DNA of 64,000 nt from Bugulina stolonifera (GCA_935421135.1 OW285195.1:15824158-15888157), one strand, 5' to 3'. Shown: positions 51,101 to 63,627, counted from the first letter of the stretch. Notes: generated from the letters alone by a model not told the origin. Numbers and translations are program-made.

Positions 51101-52488
51101 GAGTATGTCTGTAGTTATGTAGTTGACAAGTGGCAAATAGGATACTTCATCTGCTTACTATCAGAGAAATGAAAAGACAATAGGACTAACAAATATATCG
51201 GTGAACATGTTGTGCTGGGATACTCTGCGTCGTGTTCCGTCATATGTATTATGATAGGAAACCCTGTGACACGTTCCAACAGATGCTAGAGTGTGCTCTC
51301 TATACATCTATACATGCATATATTGTGATAGGAAACCCTGTGACACATTCCAACAGGTGCTAGAGTGTATTCTATATACATCTATATATTGTGATAGGAA
51401 ACCCTGTGACACGTTCCAACAGGTGCTAGAGTGTGTTCTATATGCATCTATATATTGTGATAGGAAACCCTGTGACACGTTCCAACAGGTGCTAGAGTGT
51501 GTTCTATATGCATCTATATATTGTGATAGGAAACCCTGTGACACGTTCCAACAGGTGCTAGAGTGTGTTCTATATACATGGAAGAGAGGACTACCAGACA
51601 GACATTGGGAACCTCTCACTACACGCTGTGATATCTGTACCATTCCGTATCACTACTTTGGTAAGTACCACCACTACTGTATGTTACTTGTACAATTCAT
51701 AGTACAGTACGTTACTTGTACAATGTATAGTACAGTACTATACATTGTACAATGTATAGTACAGTACTATACATTGTACAATGTATAGTACTGTACGTTA
51801 CTTGTACAATGTATAGTACAGTACTATACATTGTACAATGTATAGTACAGTACTATACATTGTACAATGTATAGTATTGTACTATACATTGTACAATGTA
51901 TAGCACAGTACTATACATTGTACAATGTATAATACATTTTAATATATACATAGTCTGACATGGTGAAATTAGCTTTTATAACATTTTTTCAAACAGATCA
52001 GTTCAGATGATTGGCTAGTAGGCTAGTAGAACATGATCAGTTAAGGCAGAATCTGACCAAATTTACAATTTGAAAAAAATATTATTACTTCAACGTGTAC
52101 TTTTAGTTGAAATCTGCATGTTTTACTCCTACTAATACTAACGTTATTGATAACTTACTGCTTATACAATGTATCTTATATTATTATATCAATGACTATT
52201 TTAAAGGAATAGCGTAGCTTATTTTATATCGATGACTATTTTAAAGGGAGAGTGGAACTTATGAACGAGGAGATAACTGAGATATTTAGACAATCTGGAG
52301 TCAAAGGAAACATAACCTCATTTCTACATTCAGTGAGAGAGCAAGCTATACGGGAGGTAGAGGTGAAGTCCACACATGTAGATTATAGAGACTATTATAG
52401 AAACATTCCACAGTCTATAATTGATGACTTGAGTGTCATGTATAGACTAGATATTCAACTACTGGGGTACCCAGACCTCCCTCTGTGA
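48122..52488 (+). CDS. Carbohydrate sulfotransferase, HNK-1ST/CHST8-14 family
   Basis: Golgi type II membrane sulfotransferase (Sulfotransfer_2 family: HNK-1ST, CHST8/9, CHST11-14), which transfers sulfate from PAPS to glycan chains. Six exons in phase: 48122-48418, 49124-49232, 49824-49954, 50932-51077, 51530-51660, 52247-52488 (stop TGA), 351 residues. Seen: short basic cytoplasmic tail, then one TM segment (YYICLVIFCSLLIIHFLLF, about residues 20-38); 5'-PSB-type loop AKGGSSFWKNLFLHR; 3'-PB motif FGRNPWNRLVSLYRQK; DRHWEPLTTRCDICTIPYHY; and C-terminal YYRNIPQSIIDDLSVMYRLD with IQLLGYPDLPL, the family's closing signature. The PAPS-binding serine and arginine are present. I cannot say which glycan it sulfates. 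Exon 5 has four upstream partial copies including its acceptor; three are in frame. Exon 6 has one duplicated acceptor. Confidence 0.9.
48505..48775. repeat. Minisatellite of hairpin-forming ~59-bp units, 5 copies
   Basis: Each unit contains GTAGTCTAGTGTATGC, then TAGACA, then GCATACGCTGGACTAC, an almost perfect inverted repeat, followed by ATTTTATATACTCAT. It lies in sulfotransferase intron 1. Confidence 0.93.
49955..50150. repeat. Minisatellite, 38-bp unit, 5 copies, starting at the sulfotransferase exon 3 donor
   Basis: Units read AGTAGTAATAGCCTGGGTTC followed by TAAGTACCTCTAGTGACA. The first unit starts inside the donor (AAG|GTGAGTAGTAATAG); later units read ACAAGTAGTAATAG. Confidence 0.9.
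51258..51529 (+). repeat. Four upstream partial copies of sulfotransferase exon 5 with acceptors
   Basis: GATAGGAAACCCTGTGACAC occurs with exon-type starts at 51258, 51332, 51398, 51464 and 51530. Spacings are 74, 66, 66 and 66 bp. Units at 51332-51529 keep the reading frame of exon 5 open; each encodes 22 residues, including KPCDTFQQVLEC, then LYASIY-type sequence. Confidence 0.94.
51700..51935. repeat. Palindromic array of GTACAATGTATAGTACAGTA units
   Basis: About 29-bp units in which TACATTGTACAATGTA is a perfect palindrome and TAGTACAGTACTA is nearly so. It lies in the last sulfotransferase intron and is predicted to form hairpins or cruciforms. Confidence 0.9.
52186..52262. repeat. 40-bp tandem duplication of the sulfotransferase exon 6 acceptor
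   Basis: TGACTATTTTAAAGG occurs twice, 40 bp apart. The first copy continues AATAGCGTAGCTTAT, the second GAGAGTGGAACTTAT (exon 6). The second AG (52245-52246) is the functional acceptor. Confidence 0.85.
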
Positions 52489-53820
52489 TTCAAGAAAATC
52501 CCATATTTCAAAAGCTGCAGATAACTTGAAAGCTCTTGGGACTAAATGTATGTATGCCCATTGCTCACCCCAGTGATGAGGAAAGGTATGATAGTATTAC
52601 TTAGTACTATGACAGTGTAGGCCTATAACCAGATGAGCAGACAATCAGTACACATCACAAACTCTCCTTCCACTGTCTAAATGTATATACAGCAAGAGGT
52701 GACTGAAAGTCATTAATTTGTATAAGATGATATTCTATTACATGGTTTCTACTGAACTTACAATATACTGTACATAACACTCTGTACATAACATTATTTT
52801 GGCCAACAATTAGGGTAATTACTATTATCATTTACACAATTCATATTTCATGTCATTCTGTTATTGTCTAGCTAGTAAGACTATCATATGCATGATTCTG
52901 ATGATAATACTGTAACACATGCAAGATTAGACAATCTCAATGTATGTGCTATAACACAAATAGATACTGTACTGTACATGTAACTACATTATATTGTAGT
53001 GTTTACTGAACAACTAAACTCCACTAATGGTGCACTATTACTGTACACATGTATACATGTACACAGGTACACATGTACACATGTACACATGTATACCTAG
53101 AAATACATGAATTGTAGTTCATTCATTGTTATTATAATGTCTTGTCTCAAAATACACATACTATAGTTAGCAATTAATCCTCTCTTCACATTATTATACT
53201 GTACAATATGCTAACAATTCGTACACTATTCATCTTGTTTTATTTGTGCTCTCTTGTAACAGACACATGAAATGTACCAGCACTGTATGATATATTTTGA
53301 TGCAGTTACCAGGTACAGTGTATACTGGAATATGACCAGTTGGGAGACCACGTGGATGGAGCACACTAGTTTGTAGACAGACAGCTTGTTGTAGCAGAGA
53401 AAAACACCACCTCGTAATAAAAATTATGTTGTGCATCTTGTGCTGTTTATTTACTACTAAGTTCAATATATTATATAAAGAATACGAGTAAATATAAAAG
53501 TTATAAAAACTAGGCTGATATGTATAAAAGATCAACAGTTTGCTATTATAGAACATGTCATGAGAAAATCAGTAGAAAATAAAATTTACATATTTTGGTT
53601 CAACCCTGAGCAAATGTTAAATGTAGAATGTAGTTGTCAGACAAGCCTACAGTACACCATGTAATACTGATAACAGATTACAATTGTGGTAACAAATAGT
53701 ACTATTTACTGTAAACATGCCACAAGTTAGTAATACTGCTATCAAAATATAATGGAACATAAAATATAAAATGCATTTAAAATAATATAGAGCAGGGTGC
53801 GTGTTAGGTTTTAGGGGCAT
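52489..53820. other. Intergenic between convergent sulfotransferase and unassigned gene
   Basis: No gene was seen. A short TACACATGTACACATG tract lies at 53040-53095. Confidence 0.5.
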
Positions 53821-56800
53821 TCACTCACTTGGTTGAACTGGCTGGACATTGCCTATGGTGGCATTATAGTCAGACTCTTCCTGTTCCTCTGAACCTCGGG
53901 GTTCATTCCCATAGCGGGTGGTAGACTCGCAGGTAGACTGAATTAAAGATGGTTCTAGTTGACCTGCTAGATATCGTAACTGTTTGCTGAGGTATGCAAT
54001 CTCACTAGTCTTCTCTCTAACCTTCTCTGCTTTCTCCTCATATGAGAGATGACTGTTTACTGTAAGATATGCAAATATTGTCATGATAAACCTATCGGTA
54101 TACTTGTTATCTCTCACATCTATACAGAACAACTGACACACATAGACATAAATAAAATCAGTTCTAAGCTCACCATAAGAATCACATAGATCATCAGCCA
54201 GCTGTGCCAATGTGTCACCAGTTTCAGCTATCTTCCTTTTGCTCAGCTTTTCAGTTTCTCTTCTGGTGTTTTTGTAAGTACTTACATCTAAATGTCAGAA
54301 CGAACCAAACAAATTTACATGCAGGTGCAGTACATGTACACATGATGTAAATGAACACAATCATGTACATGTAGATATGCTTGGTAAATCACATTATTTT
54401 ATCATGTGACCAGGAGCCAGGAGTAACCTTATGTCAAAGAGCTTACCATCCATGACTAACAAAATGTATACTTTGTGTTTATTGGTCTAAACTTCATCAC
54501 TATTTTGCACTGCACAGATACACAGTGTACATCATACAGGGCAGGGGTAATTATCCTGGAGACAATCAAGTTTGGGATTTCAAGAGTTGTCTGTTTCCAA
54601 GTTATGCAGCATATTATTATGTACAATGTAGGCCTACATGTTGAACAGCTGGAATGTTATATGATGAGTTGAGGGAGTATGTTACATACAGTAATAATAT
54701 GTTTCTATGTATACCATGTATAAGGGTATACTATTTCCTACTTACCCACTTCAGCATCATCTATTTCCTTTTCAAGATAAGCCATACGCAGTTTAGTATC
54801 ATCTTCATCCTTTAGCATACGAACGATGAGATAGTCCAACTCAGTCGCAGTAGGGCTAGCGGATGGACAGGCCTTATCTATAACACATAGTGTACATAAA
54901 CAATGTCAGACGGTATATTTTCTGTGTCCCATAGCTACTTGTAGATGCATATTATTGTTTATAATATTATGCTGTGTATAATTTCCACAGTTTTGTGCAA
55001 AATCCAATATTTACACGAATAAAACTTAATTTTAATTTAATTATATGTTTTTTCAATGAAATACTAAGCAATTCAATTCACCAGATCTTAAACATAAGGG
55101 ATAGACGCCTACATGTAGTTCCAAACATCCCACACTGATATCACTACATACTATGAGCCAATATAGAATACACCATACCAGTTAGTACGTTAGATTTAGC
55201 CCTCTCTATTAGACTGGCAGTCCTCGATTCCGATGGAGGTCCATAACGGATGTCTTCTGTCCCTGAAATAAACCAGCACCACATCATGGTCAAACTGTTT
55301 TAGTGGCATCAACATAATACATGTATTAGTGCAATTGTAATGTTTAGTGCAAAAATGGAGGACAGTCGTACAGCGATTATTTTATCAAAGCGGAGATGCA
55401 TAATAAATACATATTACATAACTATATTTGAACTTTACTTGTAGCAGGCCTTGAGGGGATCAACTCTTCGAGAGAGAGATCCTCAGCTGAAACTTGTGTT
55501 GAGGAATCCACCTGTTGCAATATGCTCAATGTTGGCACTGGCCCTGCAGTCCTCACTAAATCATAACATTTGCGAATGGTAAAATAAAATAAACAACAAT
55601 TTTAGGTAAACCTAAAAGGTGTTAATATGTTAAGCCTGCTTCACATATATCTTGCACGAACATGTTCACAGACGTACGAAGTACAGCGCATTGTTGCGAT
55701 TGATGTGAATCAAAGAAAATAGCTGTGGCAGTTTCGATCGGTCCTAGTCGGGGAACTGCGCAAGACAAGTGTCCTGGACCACGCCCGAACATCAACAAAC
55801 CTGTGATTCATGTGAATGGACGTACCGTACATCGGCGACAAAATTTTTCTTTTTCTCAACGTCAAGCCCATTCCTCAGTGAATTCTAACAAACAGGAATT
55901 GAAGGAACATCCAATACTAAGTCATGCGCAGTGACCGTTTCCTGCACAGAGATTCATGTGAACGCTCCAAGTTGCACGATACGTGAGAGCACAACTCTTG
56001 TGCGACTACGCATGAGTTGCAAAGAAATGCATATGAAGCAGGCTTTATGTACCTTTGCTTAGGCAAAGTTGTAGCTTGAACAATCGCTAGAGAAGACACT
56101 CATCATAAATCTTGAAGAGTGTTGAAGTTGAAGAGGAAAAGCATGATCATGAAAGCAAGTATCAAAGCCCAAGAGCTAAAATTTTCTATACACACACTTA
56201 GGTGTTTCCATAATACTCCAACCAAAACTCTAATGATCAACAGAATCTTTGTTATTTCTTACTGAGTACCCATAAAAAAGATTGTTTAATTTTAAAAAGT
56301 TGTAGACTGTATTTGTGTATCACGGTTCTGTGAACCATGCATAGCAAAATAATAAAATACATCTACAAGTCTAAAATGATTACAGCAAAACCTACAGCTA
56401 TTCCAATCAAACGTGCATACCTTCAACTTCCTGTTCTGGAGTCATATGGCCACGCCCAATTTCGTCCACATCATAATCATATATCTCTGTAAGAGTAGTG
56501 AGCATCAATTCACAACTTTATACTTGCATATGCTGTTTTACTAGAACATCAAGAAGTTAGATAAATCCAATGTTGGATCCAGTTTAACAGATGACGGCTT
56601 ACCAGCTGGATATTCCATTTCAGACATTTCAGTATTAAGAGTTATACTTAAGTCTTCTGTTAGAGAGGGCAGTACCGAGTCAGCAGCGTTAGTACCTGTA
56701 CATAGAGTATACAGTTATCTCTTTGTGAAACATTCTAAAACATCATTTATAACCCACAAAAAAGGAGAGCTTTGCTCTGTACCCTAATGCTATAGTTTCA

Positions 56801-59389
56801 CAAGGGTTACTGGGTATCCACCGGGTCCCCCACTGTGAATAAGTTACTAGTTACCTAGTAACTTTGCCCAAATGGTCAATCTGAGTATCCAGCTAGTACA
56901 GCATTACTCTGGCAAGAGCAAGAGTAAGAATAAATGCATTGTAAAGCATCCAGGATATTGCAAAGCATACAAGAGAAAACTAATAAAATCACCCTTATTT
57001 ATATGATTCAGCCCTGTTGAAACGGACCAATAGCTTCCAGTTACATTACTGAAGCCAATGAGATCAAGTACAGCAATGCCCAAAGAAGCTGTCAGATATA
57101 ACATAAGTATAAAAAGGGGCTTTTAATGACAGTCAAGTAAAATATACATAAAACACATACTGTAGGATTGCAACTACTGAGAAAAGGCTACTGCTACATC
57201 TACAGATTATACAAGAGGAGATATGAGCACCTGATTCATATTTTGCTACGAGTGCCTTCACCAGTCTGCCAACCATCATCTCTGCACCATCTTCTTCCCC
57301 TTCACCTTTCATAACATGCATGAGGAGAATTGGCAGGAATAACTTGATAGCAATCTCTATTCTGAATGTATTCCATGAAATAGTCCAGTCAATTGTAGTG
57401 ATGAGTTAAAGTGCTAAGGTGCCAACCAAATATATGTAGTAGGGCTAATGATCAGAGAGCTACTAATGGGGGGGGGGGGGGGATGAGCAAAGCTTGATTG
57501 CATTGGAAACATTGAAGGATAGGAAAGCAATCACAAAATGTGACAGTTTATGGGACTGCATCATCGGCTGCCATAATAGAGAAATTATTTTTTGAGCAGA
57601 ACAAATATTGTCCAAGGCTAAGACAGCGTATCCAGTTGCTCACTTTCCCAAATTTTACCAGCTGCTCATAAATCGAGAGAACCTGGTTTTAAACAAGTGT
57701 TAGAAAATGTCATGAAACAATCCTTCAGCAAATCACTGTACTCCAAACCATGATATGAGGATGATAATATTCACTTCACAATGTAGATACTGCCCATGTA
57801 GACACTACATTGCACATGCAAGCATTCATGTTGACTTACATACCTCGGTAGAAAGGATGATATAATCCTGAGGCATCATCCTGGATATTAATACCCAGAT
57901 CAATGAGCCTTTCTGTCAAGATCTCTGGTGATATTACCGGTTGGCTAGAAGCCTCTGGTTTTCCTCTTAGTGAAATGGTCATGTTTACGCTGATTGGCTC
58001 AACAGATTCGACATTCTCTTCATAGAGTGTAAGCAGTTGATCCAAATTGAACCAAGGGGTGATGGAGACATGCTTGAGAATTTCCTGAAGAAATATCTGT
58101 ATTGCCTCTAGATCTTCCTCATCTACATTAATTCCATCACACATCTGGATATTCACAAAATTTTCAGTGAATTCTTCATTGAAATAGATTTGGCGTAGCT
58201 GCTCTATCTTTTCTCCTTTAAGAAAAGCCGATATCAGTTTCCAACGTTGCTCTATACTGGATATGTTGAGAATGCATTCAACACATCGCCTGATCCAATC
58301 TGTCACAAGCAAATCAATATCTTCAAGATAGTCTACTGTTAGCTGTGGTAAGATCTGCTGGTCAAAGATCAGCTGCAATTCTCTGACACAAGCGCCAACC
58401 GGCCCTGTCCAATGTGAAAGCTGGTTTTCTGTAAGAGGCTAAAATGAAATGCAGTGTAAGAGAGTGCATCCTACGGTTTTGAGAAGTTCTATTGCCAGTC
58501 TCTATCCCATTGAGCATTGAATAGATTTTTTAGTTTTTACAAGTGACTAATTTATGGTACAGTACATTATAATCTGCTCTGTTGATACGGGAAAGTAACC
58601 GCTTTGCTGAAATAATACTAAACTAGAACACCAGCTGCTAAACTACAGAGAACAGCCATGAGACTTGTGTCATATATAAGTAAGAAGTGCAGTCTATGTT
58701 CAGTTATCAATTTGTATAGTTTACATGAGCGAATGGTCATGGAGAACAAAACATTTGGCTTAGTAGCCGGTACTCACCACACCCTCTAAGGTGTTGAATA
58801 TCAAGTCTCGAATTTCTGTAGAGATTACTCTGGACCTCGAATGACTTCTGAACACCCTTATCAGAGCTTCATGGAAATTGGTTAAGTTAACTAACGGTGG
58901 AGATGGGAGCTAAACCAATAGAATAAAATACTACCAACATTAATCATCATGATTTGGCTCACACAGTCTAAGTATTCCCAGTTGATTTGAGAACCGTAAG
59001 GTCTGTGTAATCTAGCTCATATCTGATGACCAATATACTGATCACTGCATCCTTTAAAATTACGATAATGGCAGTTTCACATGACAGTTTACATCAGAGC
59101 TTACCTGGTCAGGATGTGTTTCAAAATATATAACGTGAGGGTTAACTTCATTGCCTCCGCTAACCTGTCGGCAGATAAAACATTGGGTACTCATGAGGAT
59201 CTGCATTACTACGTGATTTATGGATACTACTATTGATAATATAGTTTGATACCAGAAATATCAGAACCAGGTATCAAGCACTGAACATTCAATATTCTAA
59301 TAGAGACATCATCATTAGTGTATATTACCTGGATCATTGGTTTGTCAGCCATACTGATGATTCTTTCATATATCAGGCTTTTCAATGAT
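53821..59389 (-). CDS. Unassigned 12-exon gene, ~606 residues, C-terminal coiled coil
   Basis: Twelve exons chain in phase on the minus strand: 59389-59329, 59164-59105, 58909-58778, 58438-57844, 57356-57231, 56695-56603, 56486-56421, 55555-55439, 55262-55179, 54877-54746, 54287-54174 and 54059-53821 (stop TGA). The first exon has in-frame MADKPMIQ, a possible start; an upstream exon is also possible. Residues ~1-300 are mixed helical (for example DYLEDIDLLVTDWIRRCVEC, FLKGEKIEQLRQIYF, IKLFLPILLMHVMKGEG); ~300-430 are acidic, Ser/Thr/Pro-rich and probably disordered (EIYDYDVDEIGRGHM); the rest is charged coiled-coil-like (LRMAYLEKEIDDAEV, NTRRETEKLSKRKIAE, YEEKAEKVREKTSEIAYL). There is no signal peptide or clear membrane span. 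The consistent phases over 12 exons make this a real gene. I recognise no family. Cytoskeletal or ciliary scaffold is possible but unsupported. Confidence 0.78.
55630..56047. mobile_element. MITE-like element with TIR TTAAGCCTGCTTCACATAT
   Basis: The left end TTAAGCCTGCTTCACATAT is matched in inverse at the right end (ATATGAAGCAGGCTTTA), 418 bp overall, with many CACATGAAT/ATTCATGTGA inverted pieces inside and higher GC than the flanks. It lies in an intron of the unassigned gene. A short open frame inside (55725-55934) is not transposase-like. Confidence 0.7.
57468..57482 (+). repeat. Homopolymer G run
   Basis: About 14 consecutive G within an intron of the unassigned gene. A comparable C run occurs at 50151-50161. 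These lengths are error-prone in assemblies. Confidence 0.8.
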
Positions 59390-60805
59390 CTGAAATGAAG
59401 AGATAGTTTATCAAATAGTCATGTGATTAGAGCACATGCATTTCACCTCATGTGCTATACTAGCCTGTTATAAGTGCCACTGTTTTGTCAGTTTGAAAAA
59501 AGTGGCCTGGCTGATTGGAAATAGGTGATGTGAAATATATTCATGCCATAATAGCCAGCTCATAATAGCCAGCACAAACTGATAAAGGTTGGAAATTGGC
59601 TTAAACCTACATTGTACAAACTTACTCTACTTTACATCAAAACGATTCGCAGAAATTTAGAGTTTACTATCCCATTCTTGATTCTAACCTCGAGCTTTTA
59701 TATTTCTTATTTATTTTATAAATATGGATTATATGGATTATCTATAACAATTCTGTTATTTCTGTTGTTCAGTTTCTTTGCCATATTATATGCAACTCAG
59801 TAGGCAGCTTGGCATGATGTGAAATTTGGGGAATGTGGCCCTAATTACATGAAATTTTGAATTAGTTGTCTTTCCACGAATTTTTTAATCAGACGGACAA
59901 CTTAAATGTATAAGAATGCCATCGGTCAATAGTAGACAGAATGAGCAAATGGTTTCTATGTAGCCAAAGATGTATGTTAGCTTCACTAACTGGTCGAAAA
60001 TATTGAGGATTAGGGTTTATATTAGATTCCGTGTCGCTTGTGAGGGTAGCATGAAAACACAGACTATTCAGTGAATTGTTAACATGCTAATTCAACAGCT
60101 ACTATCTAACATATAATCTGCAAGTTGGGAGTTGTGATTCAATGCCTTGGAACTTAATTTGTTAACCCTTTCTTCCAAAATATATGAACATGTACCACTT
60201 GAACCAACAGAATACAGAAACAGAATACCAGTTACCCAAAAAGACAAGCAAAAGAAAAGAAATATCCTTGCCCAGCACTAGTTCCCAGTTGATGACGGAA
60301 GTGGAATGATGTTTTAATGAATCTTAGAAAATTGGAAGCACTATCTGTCGACTTAGCTACTGCAACATTATTTGATAATTTGTATTTGGGCCGTAAATTC
60401 AGCTACATGAGTAGCACATGTCAGTTTCAAAACTAGAATTAATCATATCACCCAACAGTTGATGAAATAATCTCCAAGATTTAATCTCTGCAATTTTGTG
60501 GTCAAGCTACAAAATCTCCTGAGAGCTGTGGAGATTATTAGCTGAAGATTTATATATACTATGTACCTTTACCACAAATTTCCAGATAATTAATCTTGAA
60601 GATTTTGTTTAGATGGATATTTTGTTGAGAAGATTAGTCTCCACGATAAATCTCCAAACCAGGAGATAACCTCCCAATGTAAATGCAGCTTGAAATGTTG
60701 AAATTATTGAGTGTTCAGAGATAGTGTGATATGGTGGTGGTGTGGCTCCTTGGTTAAGTACAATATCTTCGCATTAAGTTTTGTTGAAAGGCATTTTGTT
60801 CTCCG
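59390..60805. other. Intergenic / LINE 5' flank
   Basis: No assigned gene. A 63-codon very hydrophobic frame at 59612-59803 in AT-rich DNA is probably fortuitous. The 5' break of the LINE lies somewhere between about 60700 and 60850. Confidence 0.4.
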
Positions 60806-62893
60806 TTGACCAGCCCACAAGTCAATCTTCTTCTGGAAGCTAGCCTTATCAGCTCTGCCTCCTATTTTTGCATAAATGCATCATTACATGAACGCATGAA
60901 AAGGCTATCAATACATGAACGCATGGAAAAGCTAGATCAATCGATCATAGACATTGTAAACAAACATGCACCAGAGAAAACTATTAGAGTACGCGGAAAG
61001 AAAAATCCATGGCTTACCCAACATTTACTACGACTCATTACACTCAAAAACAAATACTATAGACAAATTTATAAAGCTACGAAAGCACCTACTGAAAATC
61101 AAATACAACACTTCAACAAATTCAGAAATCACGTTACTAATCAAATACGTGCGGCTAAGAAGAACTACATCAGCAATTCCCTCTCAAAGGGCGGGAAAAG
61201 TTTCTATTCTTGCCTAAAAAACATGACGAAAAAAAGAGGTCACACATCTATTGACCAACTGCAACACAACAATATTTTGCATACCACAGAAAATGACATA
61301 GCAAATGCACTAAATGATTATTTCACTAATGTTGCTGGAAAATCCACTTTTGATCTTTCAAAACACAATAGCCGACAAACAACATCTGAATTCCAATCGT
61401 TTTCTTTTAATCAGACCACATGTGAGTCAGTTACCAGCCTAATCAAGACACTCAACTCAGATAAACGAGGTGGACTAAGTAGAATGCCAGCCATGATTTA
61501 CAAAATAATTGTAGACCTTATAGCACTCCCTCTGACTATTATCATTAATGAATGCTATTTAAAATCAATATTCCCAGATTGTCTTAAAGCAGCTCTTGTG
61601 ACACCAATTCATAAAAAGGGCAATAAATCTGACCCATCAAACTATAGACCCATCTCTTCGTTACCCATATTATCAAAAGTATTTGAATTAGACATGAAAA
61701 ACCAAATGATGACATTTATAGAAAAACACAATATACTCTCTGAGCGGCAGTTTGGCTTTAGAAAAAATCACTCAACTGAACAATTACTTCTATCTGTACT
61801 TCAAAACTGGAAAGTAGAACTTGACAAACCTAACCCCTGTTATATTGGTGCGCTATCTCTTGACATTCGTAAAGCATTTGATACAGTTAATCATGATTTA
61901 TTACTACACATCCTAAGCAACAACCAATTCTCTCGCACAACCATAGCTCTACTTAGGTCATATCTTAAACATCGATACCAAATAATGAAAGTAGGAGAAT
62001 CCCGATCAACGTCCTTACCTATAACATGTGGAGTACCACAGGGCTCCATTTTAGGGCCTATTCTGTTCAATCTAGCAATTAATGATATACTGCTAACATT
62101 TAAAAATTCTTACGCATATGCAGACGACACCTTATTATTCTGCAAAGGACATAATATTCCTCAAATCCTAGCCAACTCTGAACTCTTACTAAAAGAGGCA
62201 TCAAACTGGTATAAAAACCATCTACTACAGCTCAACATCACTAAAACACAGTTCTGCATTTTCTCCAATAGAAATGTTAAAGAATTTTACCACATACGCT
62301 ATCAAAACATCAACATCGAGTCCCGGCACTCTATAAATGTACTAGGTGCCACCCTTGACACAGACCTCAATTTCCACACTCACGCTACTGAAATATCAAC
62401 TAAAGCCAATAAGATCATTTATCTAATATCAAAACTTAAAAAATATATGAACGTTGAAGAGTCACTAAAGACCTATAAAACATTAGTCCGTCCCATATTG
62501 GAATATTGCTCAGCAATTTATTTAGAAACTACTCAAAAAACAACAGATTTAATAGAGAGAGTACAAAATAAAGCCATTAGAATAATAATATCTGCACCCA
62601 AAAAATTTTCTATAACAAATGGCCGGTCACTTTTAAACCTACCAACACTCTATAGTCGAAGACTTTTTCTTTTTCACAAATTCACACATAAAAAATTATC
62701 AAAAAACAAAGCCTCAAAGCACATCTTGCATATTGTACAAAAATCTAACAGACATCAGCGCTCTTTACGTAGCAACTGCCTCATAATTAAACCTTCATAC
62801 AGAACCAATTATGGCAAATCAACCCTATTAAACCTTCTACATAAATTTACATTAAATAATCTTCCTTCTAAAAGTCTTTTATCCTTTACATGA
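60806..62893 (+). mobile_element. Non-LTR retrotransposon (LINE) reverse transcriptase, 5'-truncated
   Basis: A single open frame of up to 695 codons encodes a non-LTR reverse transcriptase of the Jockey/CR1 type; the enzyme copies its RNA at nicked target DNA. RT blocks in order: ALVTPIHKKGNKSDPSNYRP; ISSLPILSKVFE; FGFRKNHSTEQLLL; ALSLDIRKAFDTVNHDLLL (first catalytic Asp); GVPQGSILGPILFNLAIND; YAYADDTLLF (catalytic YADD); LLQLNITKTQFCIF; and NVLGATLDTDLNFH. A C-terminal segment with VRPILEYCSAIYLETTQK follows. Only the pre-RT linker precedes the RT (KNPWLTQHLLRLITLKNKYY); the ORF1 and apurinic endonuclease domains are absent, so this copy is 5'-truncated. The intact RT frame implies recent insertion. 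The 3' UTR probably runs to about 63620, ending in an AATAAATGTAAATGAAT-like tail. Confidence 0.9.
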
Positions 62894-63625
62894 ATTAATA
62901 AATATACAATCACTTAAATCCAGTTTTGGGCATTATGTCCCCTAGACCCTATTTAATAAATATCTTTCTGGATCCTATGCTGAAGTCTTTTCCTATCTTT
63001 CTCATTGACGTAGTGTGCAATCTCTTTATTCTTTCTTTCCGGTCACCCTTTCAGCTCTCAATATTTCTACGCTGACACATATCTCTAATCTACTGCCACT
63101 ATGTACATATTGTTGATAATTACTATATGCTTATTATAATATTGGCTCTGATCAGTAACAAATATGCTGATCCCTGATTTTTTTTTTTTTTTTTTGTATC
63201 ACTATATATGTATGTGTATATATTACCTTTTTGCATTAATATAGCACCCATCTCGCTATTCTGCCCTTTTCTTTCTCCTATTATTGTATACACATTTGGT
63301 CATTATACATGTACACTAATGTAGCACCAATCCTGTCTCTCCTTTTTACCTAAACACCTATAATCTGCTATCACTTGTACATATTTTGAATACTTGTTAT
63401 CTATCTGTTATTAAATCACATTATACTATATTATTGGCTCTTGTCATAAGCAATGATATTTGCCTCCTTTTTTTGTTTTTTTTGTTCTCTTTGTTTATTT
63501 ATTTATTCTCTCCTATGAGTTGTATATAATACATATATATTTTTTTGTGGTCAACAAGTTACCTTTAACAAAATAATGTTATCTGTAAACTTTTAGAAAA
63601 CCCAATAAATGTAAATGAATTAGGG
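62894..63625 (+). mobile_element. Probable LINE 3' UTR
   Basis: Pyrimidine-rich, non-coding DNA after the RT stop, with a T17 run at about 63180 and a repeated TATTACTATATG/TATTATTGGCTCTG-type motif (near 63130 and 63425). It ends in CAATAAATGTAAATGAAT, similar to short A-rich tails of CR1/Jockey elements. Confidence 0.5.
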
Positions 63626-63627
63626 CA

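Noticed and set aside
59612..59803. 63-codon very hydrophobic frame on the plus strand
   Set aside because: AT-rich DNA readily yields Phe/Leu/Ile/Tyr-rich frames; no neighbours, motif or polyadenylation signal support it.
60430..60690. Repeated ATCTCC/GGAGAT pieces suggesting another inverted-repeat element
   Set aside because: Matches are short and irregular; no clear ends or second copy in the window.
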